NCBI GenBank assembly: GCA_910576775.1
Contig: CAJTJV010000001.1
Span: 124,001 to 188,000, forward strand
Source: an uncultured Muribaculaceae bacterium
GTDB taxonomy: Bacteria > Bacteroidota > Bacteroidia > Bacteroidales > Muribaculaceae
Direction: 5' to 3'
DNA length: 64,000 nt
Position 1 is the first letter of the stretch, and each line of letters opens with the position of its first letter. Below are positions 7,273 through 15,646 of the stretch, piece by piece. The notes below the pieces were generated by a model. The model had not been told where the DNA came from. It ran no database searches and was given only the letters and a program-made list of their open reading frames with translations. The position numbers were made by a program, and so were the translations under genes.

Positions 7273-8262
7273 ATGGCAGTTACAATGGCAGAAATCACCA
7301 AGCTCCGCAACCTCACCAGCGCCGGCTTGATGGACTGCAAAAAAGCTCTGGCAGAAACTAACGGCGATATCGACGCAGCCGTTGAAATCCTTCGCCAGAA
7401 AGGCAAAGCGGTGGCAGCAAAACGCGAGGACCGTCAGGCTTCCGAAGGCTGCGCCCTCGCCAAAAACGACGGCACATACGCCGCCATCGTGGCACTTTGC
7501 TGCGAGACAGATTTCGTAGCTAAAAACGCAGGTTTCGTCGCTCTTACAGAACGTCTTCTCGACTTTGCCGTAGCAAACAAAATCAAGACTCTCGACGAAC
7601 TCAAGGCCGCTACCATCGACGGCAACACTGTAGCCGACCTCATCACCGACGAGAGCGGCAAGACAGGCGAGAAAATCGAACTCGGCCAGTTTGAATGCAT
7701 CGAGGCTCCCGCCACAGCTTCCTACGTTCATTTCGGCAATAAGCTTGCGACCATCGTAGGCTTCAATCAGGAGATTGACGCTCATGTAGGCCGCGACGTC
7801 GCAATGCAGGTTGCATCGATGAACCCCGTAGCAGTAGATCGTGAAAGCGTTTCCGAACAGATTGTAAACAGCGAATATACCATCGCCGTCGAAAAGACAA
7901 AAGAAGAACAGGTTAAGAAGGCCGTTGAAGCAGCTCTCAAGAAAGCCGGTCTCAATCCCAACCATTTCGACAGCGAAGACCACATCGCCTCCAACATCAA
8001 CAAAGGATGGCTTACCGAAGCTGAAGCTGAAAAAGGCCGCCAGATAATGGCCGAGACAGCAGAAGCCAAAGCCGCCAACCTCCCCGAACAGATGATCAAG
8101 AACATCGCTCAGGGTCGTCTGAACAAATTCTTCAAAGAAAACTGCCTAATGGAACAGGAATTCGTCAAAGACGGCGAACTCACCATAGGCCAGTACCTTG
8201 AAAAATCCGCAAAAGGCCTCGTTGCAGTTTCGTTCAAACGCGTAAACCTCAACCAGGACTAA
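7273..8262 (+). CDS. tsf: Elongation factor Ts
   Basis: This 329-residue protein is the guanine-nucleotide exchange factor for EF-Tu. The N-terminal UBA-like domain reads ITKLRNLTSAGLMDCKKAL, and the conserved CCETDFVAKN lies near residue 75. The dimerisation and core domains follow, as expected for a 320-330-residue EF-Ts with a long core. ATG at 7273 (MAVTMAEI) is chosen over the ATG four codons later because Bacteroidetes EF-Ts proteins usually begin MAVTM. A hairpin terminator follows the stop by 6 bases. Confidence 0.97.
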   Translation: MAVTMAEITKLRNLTSAGLMDCKKALAETNGDIDAAVEILRQKGKAVAAKREDRQASEGCALAKNDGTYAAIVALCCETDFVAKNAGFVALTERLLDFAVANKIKTLDELKAATIDGNTVADLITDESGKTGEKIELGQFECIEAPATASYVHFGNKLATIVGFNQEIDAHVGRDVAMQVASMNPVAVDRESVSEQIVNSEYTIAVEKTKEEQVKKAVEAALKKAGLNPNHFDSEDHIASNINKGWLTEAEAEKGRQIMAETAEAKAANLPEQMIKNIAQGRLNKFFKENCLMEQEFVKDGELTIGQYLEKSAKGLVAVSFKRVNLNQD

Positions 8263-8268
8263 TAATAC

Positions 8269-8296
8269 AACGGGAGCACACTCCTGTGCTCCCGTT
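8269..8296 (+). terminator. Hairpin terminator after tsf
   Basis: A perfect 12-base-pair stem (AACGGGAGCACA at 8269-8280 with TGTGCTCCCGTT at 8285-8296) closes a 4-base loop directly after the tsf stop. Only three T residues follow, so termination may be partial and some transcripts could read into the tRNA genes. Confidence 0.7.
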
Positions 8297-8305
8297 TAAA
8301 ACGGA

Positions 8306-8379
8306 GGTCCGGTAGCTCAGCTGGATAGAGCATCTGCCTTCTAAGCAGACGGTCACGCGTTCGAATCGCGTCCGGATCA
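8306..8379 (+). tRNA. tRNA-Arg (anticodon TCT)
   Basis: The 74-base gene folds as a full cloverleaf: acceptor GGTCCGG with CCGGATC (one G-U pair), D-arm containing GTAGCTCAGCTGGATAGAGC, anticodon stem TCTGC/GCAGA with loop CTTCTAA (anticodon TCT, reading AGA), and T-arm ACGCG-TTCGAAT-CGCGT. The discriminator base is A, and CCA is not encoded. Confidence 0.95.
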
Positions 8380-8387
8380 CATAATCT

Positions 8388-8462
8388 GATTCATTAGCTC
8401 AGTTGGTTTAGAGCGCTTCCTTGACAGGGAAGAGGTCATTGGTTCGAATCCAATATGGATCA
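8388..8462 (+). tRNA. tRNA-Val (anticodon GAC)
   Basis: The 75-base gene lies 8 bases after tRNA-Arg, so the two are surely co-transcribed. Acceptor GATTCAT pairs with ATGGATC (one T-G pair). The anticodon stem is CTTCC/GGAAG with loop TTGACAG, giving anticodon GAC, and the T-arm is ATTGG-TTCGAAT-CCAAT. The discriminator is A and CCA is not encoded. Confidence 0.95.
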
Positions 8463-8466
8463 CAAA

Positions 8467-8501
8467 AAAAGAGTTGTATCAAATTTGATACGACTCTTTT
8501 T
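8467..8501 (+). terminator. Intrinsic terminator after the tRNA pair
   Basis: Arms at 8467-8483 and 8484-8500 are almost perfectly complementary (core GTATCAAA/TTTGATAC, extended by AAAAGAGT/ACTCTTTT around one T-G pair). They form a long stem with a minimal loop, flanked by A- and T-runs. It could work in both directions and also lies just past the stop of the ferredoxin gene on the minus strand. Confidence 0.85.
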
Positions 8502-8510
8502 CATATAAAC

Positions 8511-8693
8511 TCACTTAATTTGCCGCATCGCTCTCTTCGGACAATTTCTTACACATTTGCCACATTCAATGCAGAGACTATGATCTACCACAGGAAAGCC
8601 CTCGGAATTCTGTGAAATAGCACCGACCGGACAAACCTTTATTAACGGACATATATGGTTGTGCGGACATATATTCTTGTCTAAATGTATCAT
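8511..8693 (-). CDS. Small 4Fe-4S ferredoxin-like protein
   Basis: This 60-residue protein has a normal C-terminal cluster motif, CIECGKCVRNCP, with cysteines at 41, 44, 47 and 51. Its N-terminal motif is atypical: cysteines 9, 15 and 21 are spaced by five residues each (CPHNHIC, then VCPVGAI). The size fits a soluble 2[4Fe-4S] ferredoxin. The first cluster may be ligated differently or may be a different cluster type. It stands alone on the minus strand with its own promoter and is not in an operon with an oxidoreductase. The electron-carrier role is inferred. Confidence 0.8.
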   Translation of the reverse strand: MIHLDKNICPHNHICPLIKVCPVGAISQNSEGFPVVDHSLCIECGKCVRNCPKRAMRQIK

Positions 8694-8708
8694 AATACTT
8701 TTTTATTG

Positions 8709-8739
8709 CAAATTTAAGTCAAATACATTATACTACAAA
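8709..8739 (-). promoter_or_regulatory. Promoter of the small ferredoxin gene
   Basis: Read on the minus strand, TTTG (8739-8736) is followed after 19 bases by TAAATTTG (8716-8709), a full -33/-7 match. The predicted transcript begins near 8702, giving a leader of only about 9 bases before the start codon at 8693. Confidence 0.7.
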
Positions 8740-8916
8740 ATGGTTTTATTCCAGCTTCAATAGCTGAACAAATTATTGTCGTGCAGCAATACAAATTTTA
8801 TTGTGATAAAGGATGCTGCCTGACATTTTTCCGTATATTTGCTTAAAAAATCGGGTACGCCGACGCGAACCGGGCAAAACCCGACATTCATTATTTTTTT
8901 CATCGAATATACTCCG

Positions 8917-8924
8917 TATATTTG
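8917..8924 (+). promoter_or_regulatory. Candidate -7 element for the GH3 gene
   Basis: TATATTTG at 8917-8924 fits the -7 consensus and sits about 75 bases before the GH3 start codon. The -33 region is only T-rich. A second identical TATATTTG in the context CCGTATATTTGC lies at 8834-8841, so two promoters are possible. Apart from these and the ferredoxin promoter, nothing else is seen in 8694-8999. Confidence 0.5.
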
Positions 8925-8999
8925 CAATAATCAATACAGCAGACTCGCAAAAGACTGCATCGCATTTTATAATACCAATACCACATCATAATCTCCAAT

Positions 9000-11234
9000 A
9001 TGAAACTTAAAAATCTTATACTACAGATGGCACTTGTTCTCTGTGCCTTCAATATGAATGCGGAGCTTCCGGTCTATCTTGACGACTCAAAACCTATCGA
9101 GGAACGAATCGACGATGCTATATCGCAAATGTCGCTCAAACAAAAAGTTGCATTACTGCATGCACATTCCAAATTCAGCTCTCCAGGCGTTCCTGCCCTC
9201 GGAATACCTGAGCTATGGACGGACGACGGCCCTATGGGTGTACGTCCTGAAGTGCTATGGGATGAATGGGACCAAGCCGGCTGGACAAACGACTCATGCA
9301 CAGCCTTCCCCTCTCTGACATGCCTTGCCGCGACATGGAATCCCGAGATGGCCGCACTATACGGCAAAAGCATAGGCGAAGAAGCCCGCTATCGCAACAA
9401 AAGCGTCCTTCTCGGCCCGGGCGTGAATATATACCGTACTCCTCTCGGCGGACGAAATTTTGAATATTTCGGAGAAGACCCACTGCTTGCCGGTATCATG
9501 GCTGCCGAATATGTAAAAGGAGTGCAATCGAACGGTGTCGCTGTATGCGTCAAACATTTCGCTGCCAACAATCACGAATGGAACCGATATACGACCAACT
9601 CTATTGTCGGCGACCGCGCGCTCTACGAAATCTACCTCCCGGCATTCAAGGCGGCTGTCGACGCCGGAGCATGGAGTCTGATGGGTGGCTACAATCTTAT
9701 CAACGGGCAACACGCCACATATAACCAACGTCTTATAAACGACATTCTGAAAGGAGAATGGGGATTCGACGGAGCCGTAATCTCTGACTGGGGCGCCGTC
9801 CACGACACCAAGCAGGCTGTCGAAGGCGGTCTTGACTTGGAATTCGGTACCGGAACCGACGGCCTCGGCTCCAAAGGTAACCCCTACGACAACTATTACC
9901 TTGCCAATCCCTACTATAACGGACTTGTTGAAGGAAAATACAGCGAAGATCAACTTAACGACAAAGTTCGCCGCGTACTCCGTCTTACGATGCGAACGGC
10001 CATGAACCGCAACCGGCCGTTCGGCTCCATCAATTCCGACGAGCACCACGAGGCATGCCGCAAAATCGGCGAAGAAGGAATCGTGCTGCTTAAAAACGTT
10101 GACAACACTCTTCCCATCGACCTAAAGAAAATACATACAATTGCCGTAATTGGTGAAAACGGTATCAAACGAATGACTGTCGGCGGAGGCTCGTCATCAC
10201 TCAAAGCGCAATACGAGATCTATCCTCTCGAAGGCCTTGAAGCACGCCTCGGCAAAGATATCGACATCGTTTACGAGCGTGGATACGTAGGCGATACCTG
10301 CACTCATTACAATAACGTATGGACCAAACAGGATCTCTCCGACCCACGCACACCTGAACAACTCACCGCCGATGCTGTAAAGGCTGCCAAGGGCGCCGAC
10401 ATGGTGATATTTATCGGTGGACTCAACAAAAGCGACCATCAGGATGCAGAAGGCTGCGACCGCCTCTCTATGGATCTTCCTTACAATCAGAACGAGCTTA
10501 TAGAGGCTCTTGCGGCAGCAAATCCCAACATTGTTGTAGTCAATATCAGCGGTACCGGCATCGCAATGCCGTGGCTTGATAAAGTGAAAGCAGTCCTTCA
10601 AGCCTGGTACCTCGGCAATGAAACGGGCAACGCTCTCGCGGCCGTACTCTGCGGAGATGTGAACCCCAGCGGCAAGCTTCCCTACACTTATTATGCAAGC
10701 CTCGACCAATGCGCCGCCCACAAACTCGGTGATTATCCCGGTACTCCGCGACACGACCCTGTGGAAGGAGACATAATCGATATGAAATACAATGACGATA
10801 TCTTTGTCGGTTACCGCTACACCGACATGAACAAAATCAAACCCACCTTTCCATTCGGCCATGGCTTGTCGTACACAACATTTGAATATGGCAAGCCATC
10901 TATCAATCGTAAGAAAGGCTCTGTAGACGATAAGTTCACCGTTACAATACCCGTTACCAATACCGGGAGTCGCGAGGGCAGCGAAATAGTACAACTCTAT
11001 ATCGCCGACCTTAAATCATCGCTTCCACGCCCCGCAAAGGAACTGAAAGACTTTGCAAAGATAAAACTCCAGCCGGGACAGACGGAAACCGTTGTCTTTG
11101 AAATTGGCCGCGAAGACCTCTGTTTCTTCGACGACAAAGCCCATTCGTGGATTGTCGAGCCCGGGAAATTCGAAGCAATCATAGGAGCCTCGGCCGCAGA
11201 TCTCAAAGGAAAAGTCGGCTTCGAAATAGAATAA
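9000..11234 (+). CDS. Secreted glycoside hydrolase family 3 protein (beta-glucosidase type)
   Basis: This 744-residue enzyme has a signal peptide cleaved near NMNA-EL (residue 21). The GH3 N-terminal barrel carries KHFAANNHEWNRY and the nucleophile Asp263 in ISDWGA. The alpha/beta sandwich domain follows from about residue 360, with Glu484 in EGCDRLSMDLP a plausible acid/base. The C-terminal third has a fibronectin-III-like domain (FPFGHGLSYTTFEY, then ELKDFAKIKLQPGQ). It hydrolyses beta-linked glucosides or related plant oligosaccharides in the periplasm; the exact linkage cannot be read. It stands alone with no SusC/SusD genes or regulator beside it, and a strong terminator follows. Confidence 0.93.
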   Translation: MKLKNLILQMALVLCAFNMNAELPVYLDDSKPIEERIDDAISQMSLKQKVALLHAHSKFSSPGVPALGIPELWTDDGPMGVRPEVLWDEWDQAGWTNDSCTAFPSLTCLAATWNPEMAALYGKSIGEEARYRNKSVLLGPGVNIYRTPLGGRNFEYFGEDPLLAGIMAAEYVKGVQSNGVAVCVKHFAANNHEWNRYTTNSIVGDRALYEIYLPAFKAAVDAGAWSLMGGYNLINGQHATYNQRLINDILKGEWGFDGAVISDWGAVHDTKQAVEGGLDLEFGTGTDGLGSKGNPYDNYYLANPYYNGLVEGKYSEDQLNDKVRRVLRLTMRTAMNRNRPFGSINSDEHHEACRKIGEEGIVLLKNVDNTLPIDLKKIHTIAVIGENGIKRMTVGGGSSSLKAQYEIYPLEGLEARLGKDIDIVYERGYVGDTCTHYNNVWTKQDLSDPRTPEQLTADAVKAAKGADMVIFIGGLNKSDHQDAEGCDRLSMDLPYNQNELIEALAAANPNIVVVNISGTGIAMPWLDKVKAVLQAWYLGNETGNALAAVLCGDVNPSGKLPYTYYASLDQCAAHKLGDYPGTPRHDPVEGDIIDMKYNDDIFVGYRYTDMNKIKPTFPFGHGLSYTTFEYGKPSINRKKGSVDDKFTVTIPVTNTGSREGSEIVQLYIADLKSSLPRPAKELKDFAKIKLQPGQTETVVFEIGREDLCFFDDKAHSWIVEPGKFEAIIGASAADLKGKVGFEIE

Positions 11235-11252
11235 TAATTACTTTTTGCACCA

Positions 11253-11287
11253 TTGAGGCCGCAATTTACCCCAGATTGCGGCCTCAA
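11253..11287 (+). terminator. Intrinsic terminator after the GH3 gene
   Basis: A perfect 13-base-pair stem (TTGAGGCCGCAAT at 11253-11265, ATTGCGGCCTCAA at 11275-11287) closes a 9-base loop 18 bases after the stop codon and is followed by a T-rich stretch. Any longer version of the next gene beginning at the TTG at 11253 would start inside this hairpin and is therefore unlikely. Confidence 0.9.
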
Positions 11288-11306
11288 ATCATTCCTTTAT
11301 TTTAGT

Positions 11307-12071
11307 ATGGACAAGATCTGTATGAACGTGTATCCTAAACGTAGCTTTATTCCATTTATATTAATCGTTTCCGCGCTATTTATTTGGGGAGGATGGCTCA
11401 TGACTCAACATCCCTATGGCTCCCGCAGACTAACACCAGAACTTGCTATAGTAATCGGATATATCACAATAATATTCGGTTCATTATGTATATCAAGTGG
11501 CCTCGGCTATCTCGTCCTCTCACTATCGCACACACCTCTTGCGCGAATATTCGATGATCATCTTGAATATTTGATACCTCTAAAGATGAAATATAAAGTT
11601 ATTCCATACATCGATATTCAATATTTTGCCGTCCCTGCCAAAGGAAAAAGTTCATTATGGAGTAAATATACATCAAACAGACAATTATACGTGATCGACA
11701 TCAACAATCAAGCTGTTCCAACGACATTGATTGATAATAATATCAACAGTATCGACAATGTATGCGACACAATGAACGAAAAATTAAATACATATTGGCA
11801 ACAACCAATATTAAATCAAAAACTTGACATTGAATCTGTAGGCAAATACATGGAAGAATCCGATATAGATAAAACTTTATTTGGTTTCGATGAAACCCCA
11901 AGGCCTGACAGGACTGTACTAATAAAGAAATCTTCAGGCTTCCAGATAATACATTTTGACAGATACGCAACGCAAATAGGAAAGAAGAGCTACAATGATG
12001 AAAACGACGCATGCCGTATTTTTCTTCAAAATGTCATCCGCCAACATGTCTTGAATCGATACGAGCAATAA
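11307..12071 (+). CDS. Two-helix membrane protein with PH-like cytoplasmic part, unknown function
   Basis: This protein has 254 residues from ATG 11307. Two hydrophobic helices (about residues 12-32 and 45-72) are followed by a soluble domain beginning RIFDDHLEYLIPLKMKYKVIPYIDIQYFAV. The pattern of a short membrane hairpin followed by a PH-like strand pattern resembles STM3941/YdbT-type proteins, but the match is weak. The codons are visibly more AT-rich than those of the flanking GH3 and nuo genes, which suggests recent acquisition. Another in-frame ATG at 11322 is possible. The C-terminal 80 residues are charged and unrecognised. No function is assigned. Confidence 0.6.
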   Translation: MDKICMNVYPKRSFIPFILIVSALFIWGGWLMTQHPYGSRRLTPELAIVIGYITIIFGSLCISSGLGYLVLSLSHTPLARIFDDHLEYLIPLKMKYKVIPYIDIQYFAVPAKGKSSLWSKYTSNRQLYVIDINNQAVPTTLIDNNINSIDNVCDTMNEKLNTYWQQPILNQKLDIESVGKYMEESDIDKTLFGFDETPRPDRTVLIKKSSGFQIIHFDRYATQIGKKSYNDENDACRIFLQNVIRQHVLNRYEQ

Positions 12072-12167
12072 CATTAATCTAATAAGGATGAATCTTTTTG
12101 TCACATATCTGTAATTTTTTGCGTAAATTCGCGTCTAACAACAAAATAATTTCAAATACAAATCATT

Positions 12168-12341
12168 ATGGATGTACCCTGGTATTATTTCATCATTTAT
12201 GTTGCTGTCGGAAGCCTTTTGCTTTGGATTTTCGACAAGCGCGAGATTATAAAGCCGAAATCGTTACGTTACTTTATAGTTATTATCGTCTATACACTCA
12301 TCTGTTGGGGTATTTACGACCTTTTCCTCTGCCCGGAATAA
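12168..12341 (+). CDS. 57-residue two-helix membrane protein
   Basis: This short frame from ATG at 12168 to TAA encodes a protein with hydrophobic segments at about residues 5-21 and 35-54, separated by the basic loop FDKREIIKPKSLRY. The topology and the basic loop follow the positive-inside rule, which supports real coding in spite of the small size. It is as AT-rich as the preceding membrane gene. The remnant of another small membrane protein begins right after it. The upstream region has TAAATTCG (12124-12131) as a weak -7-like element. No family is recognised. Confidence 0.5.
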   Translation: MDVPWYYFIIYVAVGSLLLWIFDKREIIKPKSLRYFIVIIVYTLICWGIYDLFLCPE

Positions 12342-12342
12342 A

Positions 12343-12523
12343 TATGGAAAGTGTATTTTATTAGCTTTATGCGTATTTCTCGGCCAATGTGTCTATGCTT
12401 TAATCCAGATACCTCTTGGAGAAAATCCGAGGAGAGAATAATTCAAACAAGCCTATAAGCATAATAATTGCAGTAATACTGAGCCTAATTTTTTGCCTTT
12501 GGTTTATTGATAACTTTCATTGA
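12343..12523 (+). pseudogene. Frameshifted remnant of a small membrane protein gene
   Basis: Two adjacent frames both read like membrane protein. From 12343 one frame gives KCILLALCVFLGQCVYALIQ and then a polar GENPRRE before a stop. The next frame, from about 12441, gives NSNKPISIIIAVILSL and then IFCLWFIDNFH before a stop at 12521. An ATG at 12344 lies one base out of frame with the first segment, next to an A-run, as if one A had been lost there. Joining the pieces needs two frame changes, so this looks like a decayed gene rather than programmed frameshifting. It could also be two separate very short peptides. Confidence 0.35.
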
Positions 12524-12531
12524 TGAATTTC

Positions 12532-12568
12532 AAAAAAGACGCGGGCGCTCCGGAATGAGGCGCCCGCG
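12532..12568 (-). terminator. Intrinsic terminator of the nuo-atp transcription unit
   Basis: On the minus strand, a 9-base-pair GC stem (CGCGGGCGC at 12568-12560 with GCGCCCGCG at 12548-12540) encloses 11 bases and is followed within two bases by a run of six T (12537-12532). It lies 20 bases beyond the nuoN stop. It is the only strong terminator seen between nuoN and nuoA. Confidence 0.9.
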
Positions 12569-12587
12569 ATAGTTATTCAAAAGCTAA

Positions 12588-14066
12588 TCAGCCGATGAAA
12601 TACATCGACATGGTGCTGTCTGTAGCGAGATTTAGAAGCGAGTTATAGAAGAAACTTACAATACCGAGAACAAGTATACCACCTACGGTAATCCAAAGAC
12701 CGAGGCGCTCGGAGCATGTGGACTTGAAAGTCGGGATAACACTTTCCTCAGGAGCGATAAACATTGCTTTTACAACAAGCAGATAGTAGTAGAGCGACAC
12801 GATTGTATTAATCAACGCGATAAGGACAAGGACATAGATTGCCACACTGCCTTGATTGATTGCGCTTGTGAAGATGAAGAATTTCGAGAAGAAACCAGCA
12901 AACGGAGGAATACCGGCGAGAGAGAACATTGCCAGCATCATAGCCACCGACAGGCGGGGATTGCTGCGATAAAGGCCGCGGTAATCATCCATCGACACCT
13001 TGCCTGTCGCATTCTCGATAGCACCGATAACGCCGAACGCAGCGAGATTGGAGAAAATGTAGACAAGAATGTAGTACATCATCGCAGCCACACCCATTGC
13101 ATTGTAAGCAATCACACCAAGCATGATATAGCCGGCCTGCGAGATTGATGAAAATGCAAGGAAGCGCTTCATGTTGCGCTGACGGATGGCAAACAGGTTA
13201 CCGATTGTAATGGTGAGAATGATAAGGGCATAGAGCATCCATTCCCAGACCTGGCTGTATAGCGTGCCGAACACCTGTGCAAGAATCACCATGAATGCGA
13301 AGGCTGCTGCGCCTTTGGAAATTACAGAAAGATACGATGTCACGGATGTGGGTGCACCCTGATATACATCTGCGGTCCAGAGATGGAAGGGAACAAGTGA
13401 AAGTTTGAAACCTACGCCTGCGATAGTGAATGCGAGCGCTATGACGAGCATCGAATTAAGTTCTCCTGTAAGGGCGAAATAGATGTTCTCGAAATAAAGA
13501 GATCCTGTCAGACCGTAGACGAACGACAGACCCATCATGAATATGGCCGACGAGAACACTGCCGTAAGTATATACTTTACGGCTGCTTCATGACTTTCGT
13601 AGCTGTTCTTTTCGAGAGCCACCATGGCTGCCAGAGGCAGAGAGGCGCTTTCGAGACCGATGACAAACATCAGGAAATGACGCGACGAAATCATAAGATA
13701 CATACCGAAAAGCGTTACGAGAAGAAGCTCGTAGAACTCACCGCGACGCACGGCCATTTTTTCACTGTTTGCCCAGCTTATCGACTGGAGCAATACAATG
13801 ACAACGCCTACATTAAGAATATTCTTGATTGCACTGATAACTGGAGATGTTTCATACATGCCGGCAAAAGCCACGGTATTATGGGCTGAGCCGAGGCTGC
13901 ATGAACAGAAACCGAGCGCCGTAAGCGCAAGCATGAGCACCACAGAGATGACGGGCAGGCTTTTCTGAGCCCCACGGGGCATGAAGGTGTCATAGAGGAA
14001 CACTAACAGAAATACAGTCAGCAGACCGATTTCCTGCTTCATTGCTAAAAATTGAGTATAGTCCAT
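12588..14066 (-). CDS. nuoN: NADH-quinone oxidoreductase subunit N
   Basis: This 492-residue membrane protein has about 14 hydrophobic helices and is one of the three antiporter-like ion-pumping subunits of complex I. The family core is visible in LSLVPFHLWTADVYQGAPTS and in the later MLAMFSLAGIPPFAGFFSK. The length is normal. It is the last gene of the operon, with a 19-base gap after nuoM and a strong terminator downstream. Confidence 0.96.
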   Translation of the reverse strand: MDYTQFLAMKQEIGLLTVFLLVFLYDTFMPRGAQKSLPVISVVLMLALTALGFCSCSLGSAHNTVAFAGMYETSPVISAIKNILNVGVVIVLLQSISWANSEKMAVRRGEFYELLLVTLFGMYLMISSRHFLMFVIGLESASLPLAAMVALEKNSYESHEAAVKYILTAVFSSAIFMMGLSFVYGLTGSLYFENIYFALTGELNSMLVIALAFTIAGVGFKLSLVPFHLWTADVYQGAPTSVTSYLSVISKGAAAFAFMVILAQVFGTLYSQVWEWMLYALIILTITIGNLFAIRQRNMKRFLAFSSISQAGYIMLGVIAYNAMGVAAMMYYILVYIFSNLAAFGVIGAIENATGKVSMDDYRGLYRSNPRLSVAMMLAMFSLAGIPPFAGFFSKFFIFTSAINQGSVAIYVLVLIALINTIVSLYYYLLVVKAMFIAPEESVIPTFKSTCSERLGLWITVGGILVLGIVSFFYNSLLNLATDSTMSMYFIG

Positions 14067-14085
14067 TGCAATTTACCTGAGGGGT

Positions 14086-15612
14086 TTACATTCCAAGTAC
14101 CCTGAATATTTCGGGGCTGAAGGTTGTTTTAATCAAATCGCTGAAGAAATTGGGGAAGCAACCGATGGCAGCGACACATACTATAAGAGTGGCAGTCGAA
14201 AGGCGTTCCCACCATGAAGCATCCGTAAGAGTCCGGTGACGATCGTCATAAACCGGACCGAAGAGAAGCTTGCCGACAACACGGAGGATATAGACTGCAG
14301 TAATGACAATAGAGCAGCAGGCAACCAGTGTGAACACAAGTCGGAGCGAACCGGCTCCTGCAAGAAAATCAGCCATACCGGCCTTGAACGAACCGACGAA
14401 GATTGTCATTTCAGCGACGAAACCGCTGAGACCGGGGAGACCGAGCGATGCCATACCGGCAACCACATAACAAACAGAGAGATAAGGCATAATCTGCATC
14501 ATACCACCCATCTGGGTTATTTCACGGGTGTGGGTACGTCCGTAAATCATGCCGATAAGAGCGAAGAACAATGCCGTCATTAGGCCATGCGACAGCATCT
14601 GCATGATTGCACCTGTCATCGCGGTGGTGTTGAGCATCAATATGGCGAAGAGCACTAAACCACAGTGCGACACTGAAGAGTAGGCGTTGATATACTTGAG
14701 GTCTGTCTTGACACATGCGCAGAAAGCACCGTAGACAACCGAGATACCTGTAAGGATAAGGAATATGTACGACAACTCGTGGGCGGCATAAGGCATCAGA
14801 TAAATGGCTACTCGGAAACATCCATAACCGCCGAGCTTCATAAGGACACCGGCGTGAAGCATAGAGACTGCCGTCGGCGCCGAAGCGTGGCCGTCTGGGC
14901 TCCATGTATGGAATGGGAACATCGCGCCAAGAACACCGAATCCTACAAAAGTCATCGGGAAGAGGAACTGCTGCCAACCGTGGGGAATGGCATCATTCTT
15001 GGCAATTTCAAGAATATTCCATGTCAGCTGCCCGCCGTCGGGAGCGGAGTGATAATAGATGCCGATAAGACCGAGCATAAGGAATGCGGATCCCCCCATA
15101 AGCATAAGGGTAAGTTTCATTGCGGAGTAGTTCTTGCGTCCGGACCCCCATACACCGATAAGCAGATACATCGGGATAAGAGCGACCTCATAGAACATGA
15201 ACATCGTGAAGAGATCCACACTGATGAAGAAGCCGAACACACCGGTGGAAAGAAGCACGAGCCAGAGGAAAAACTCCTTGGGCTGATCAATTTTCCAGGA
15301 AGCAAAAGAACCTGTAAGCAGGATTACCGACGAAAGGATAAGCATTGCTATCGATATGCCGTCGACACCAACAGCAAGATTGATGTGAAGAGGTTCGAAC
15401 CACGACCAGCTGTCAGTGAAGAGCATGGGCGATACCTGATCGACCTGACGGATTTCGAGATATTGCAACAGCACGTAGACCGACAGAGCCAGAAGTGCCA
15501 GCGAACCTGTCACGGCAACGGCCCGTATCTGCTTGATGTCACGGCTCAGACCCAGCAACGCAAGCATTATCACGGGGATTACTACGAAATAGATTAATAT
15601 ATTGGAAAACAT
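14086..15612 (-). CDS. nuoM: NADH-quinone oxidoreductase subunit M
   Basis: This 508-residue antiporter-like subunit has about 14 helices. Diagnostic segments are FPFHTWSPDGHASAPTAVSM and MLHAGVLMKLGGYGCFRV, which include the conserved lysine of the proton path, and MASLGLPGLSGFVAEMTIF near residue 400. The length is standard. It lies between nuoL (34 bases) and nuoN (19 bases). Confidence 0.96.
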   Translation of the reverse strand: MFSNILIYFVVIPVIMLALLGLSRDIKQIRAVAVTGSLALLALSVYVLLQYLEIRQVDQVSPMLFTDSWSWFEPLHINLAVGVDGISIAMLILSSVILLTGSFASWKIDQPKEFFLWLVLLSTGVFGFFISVDLFTMFMFYEVALIPMYLLIGVWGSGRKNYSAMKLTLMLMGGSAFLMLGLIGIYYHSAPDGGQLTWNILEIAKNDAIPHGWQQFLFPMTFVGFGVLGAMFPFHTWSPDGHASAPTAVSMLHAGVLMKLGGYGCFRVAIYLMPYAAHELSYIFLILTGISVVYGAFCACVKTDLKYINAYSSVSHCGLVLFAILMLNTTAMTGAIMQMLSHGLMTALFFALIGMIYGRTHTREITQMGGMMQIMPYLSVCYVVAGMASLGLPGLSGFVAEMTIFVGSFKAGMADFLAGAGSLRLVFTLVACCSIVITAVYILRVVGKLLFGPVYDDRHRTLTDASWWERLSTATLIVCVAAIGCFPNFFSDLIKTTFSPEIFRVLGM

Positions 15613-15646
15613 CTTAATTACTGATTTTAGATTGTGGCACCGTTTA

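Noticed and set aside
10197..10994. 265-residue minus-strand frame opposite the GH3 gene
   Set aside because: The GH3 frame is unambiguous through its catalytic motifs; the antisense frame is a codon-bias shadow.
11253..11306. TTG start that would lengthen the membrane protein gene to 272 residues
   Set aside because: The extension lies inside the terminator hairpin at 11253-11287, so the ATG at 11307 is preferred.
14779..15597. 272-residue plus-strand frame opposite nuoM
   Set aside because: It is rich in His, Lys and Glu, as expected from the antisense of a hydrophobic membrane protein gene.
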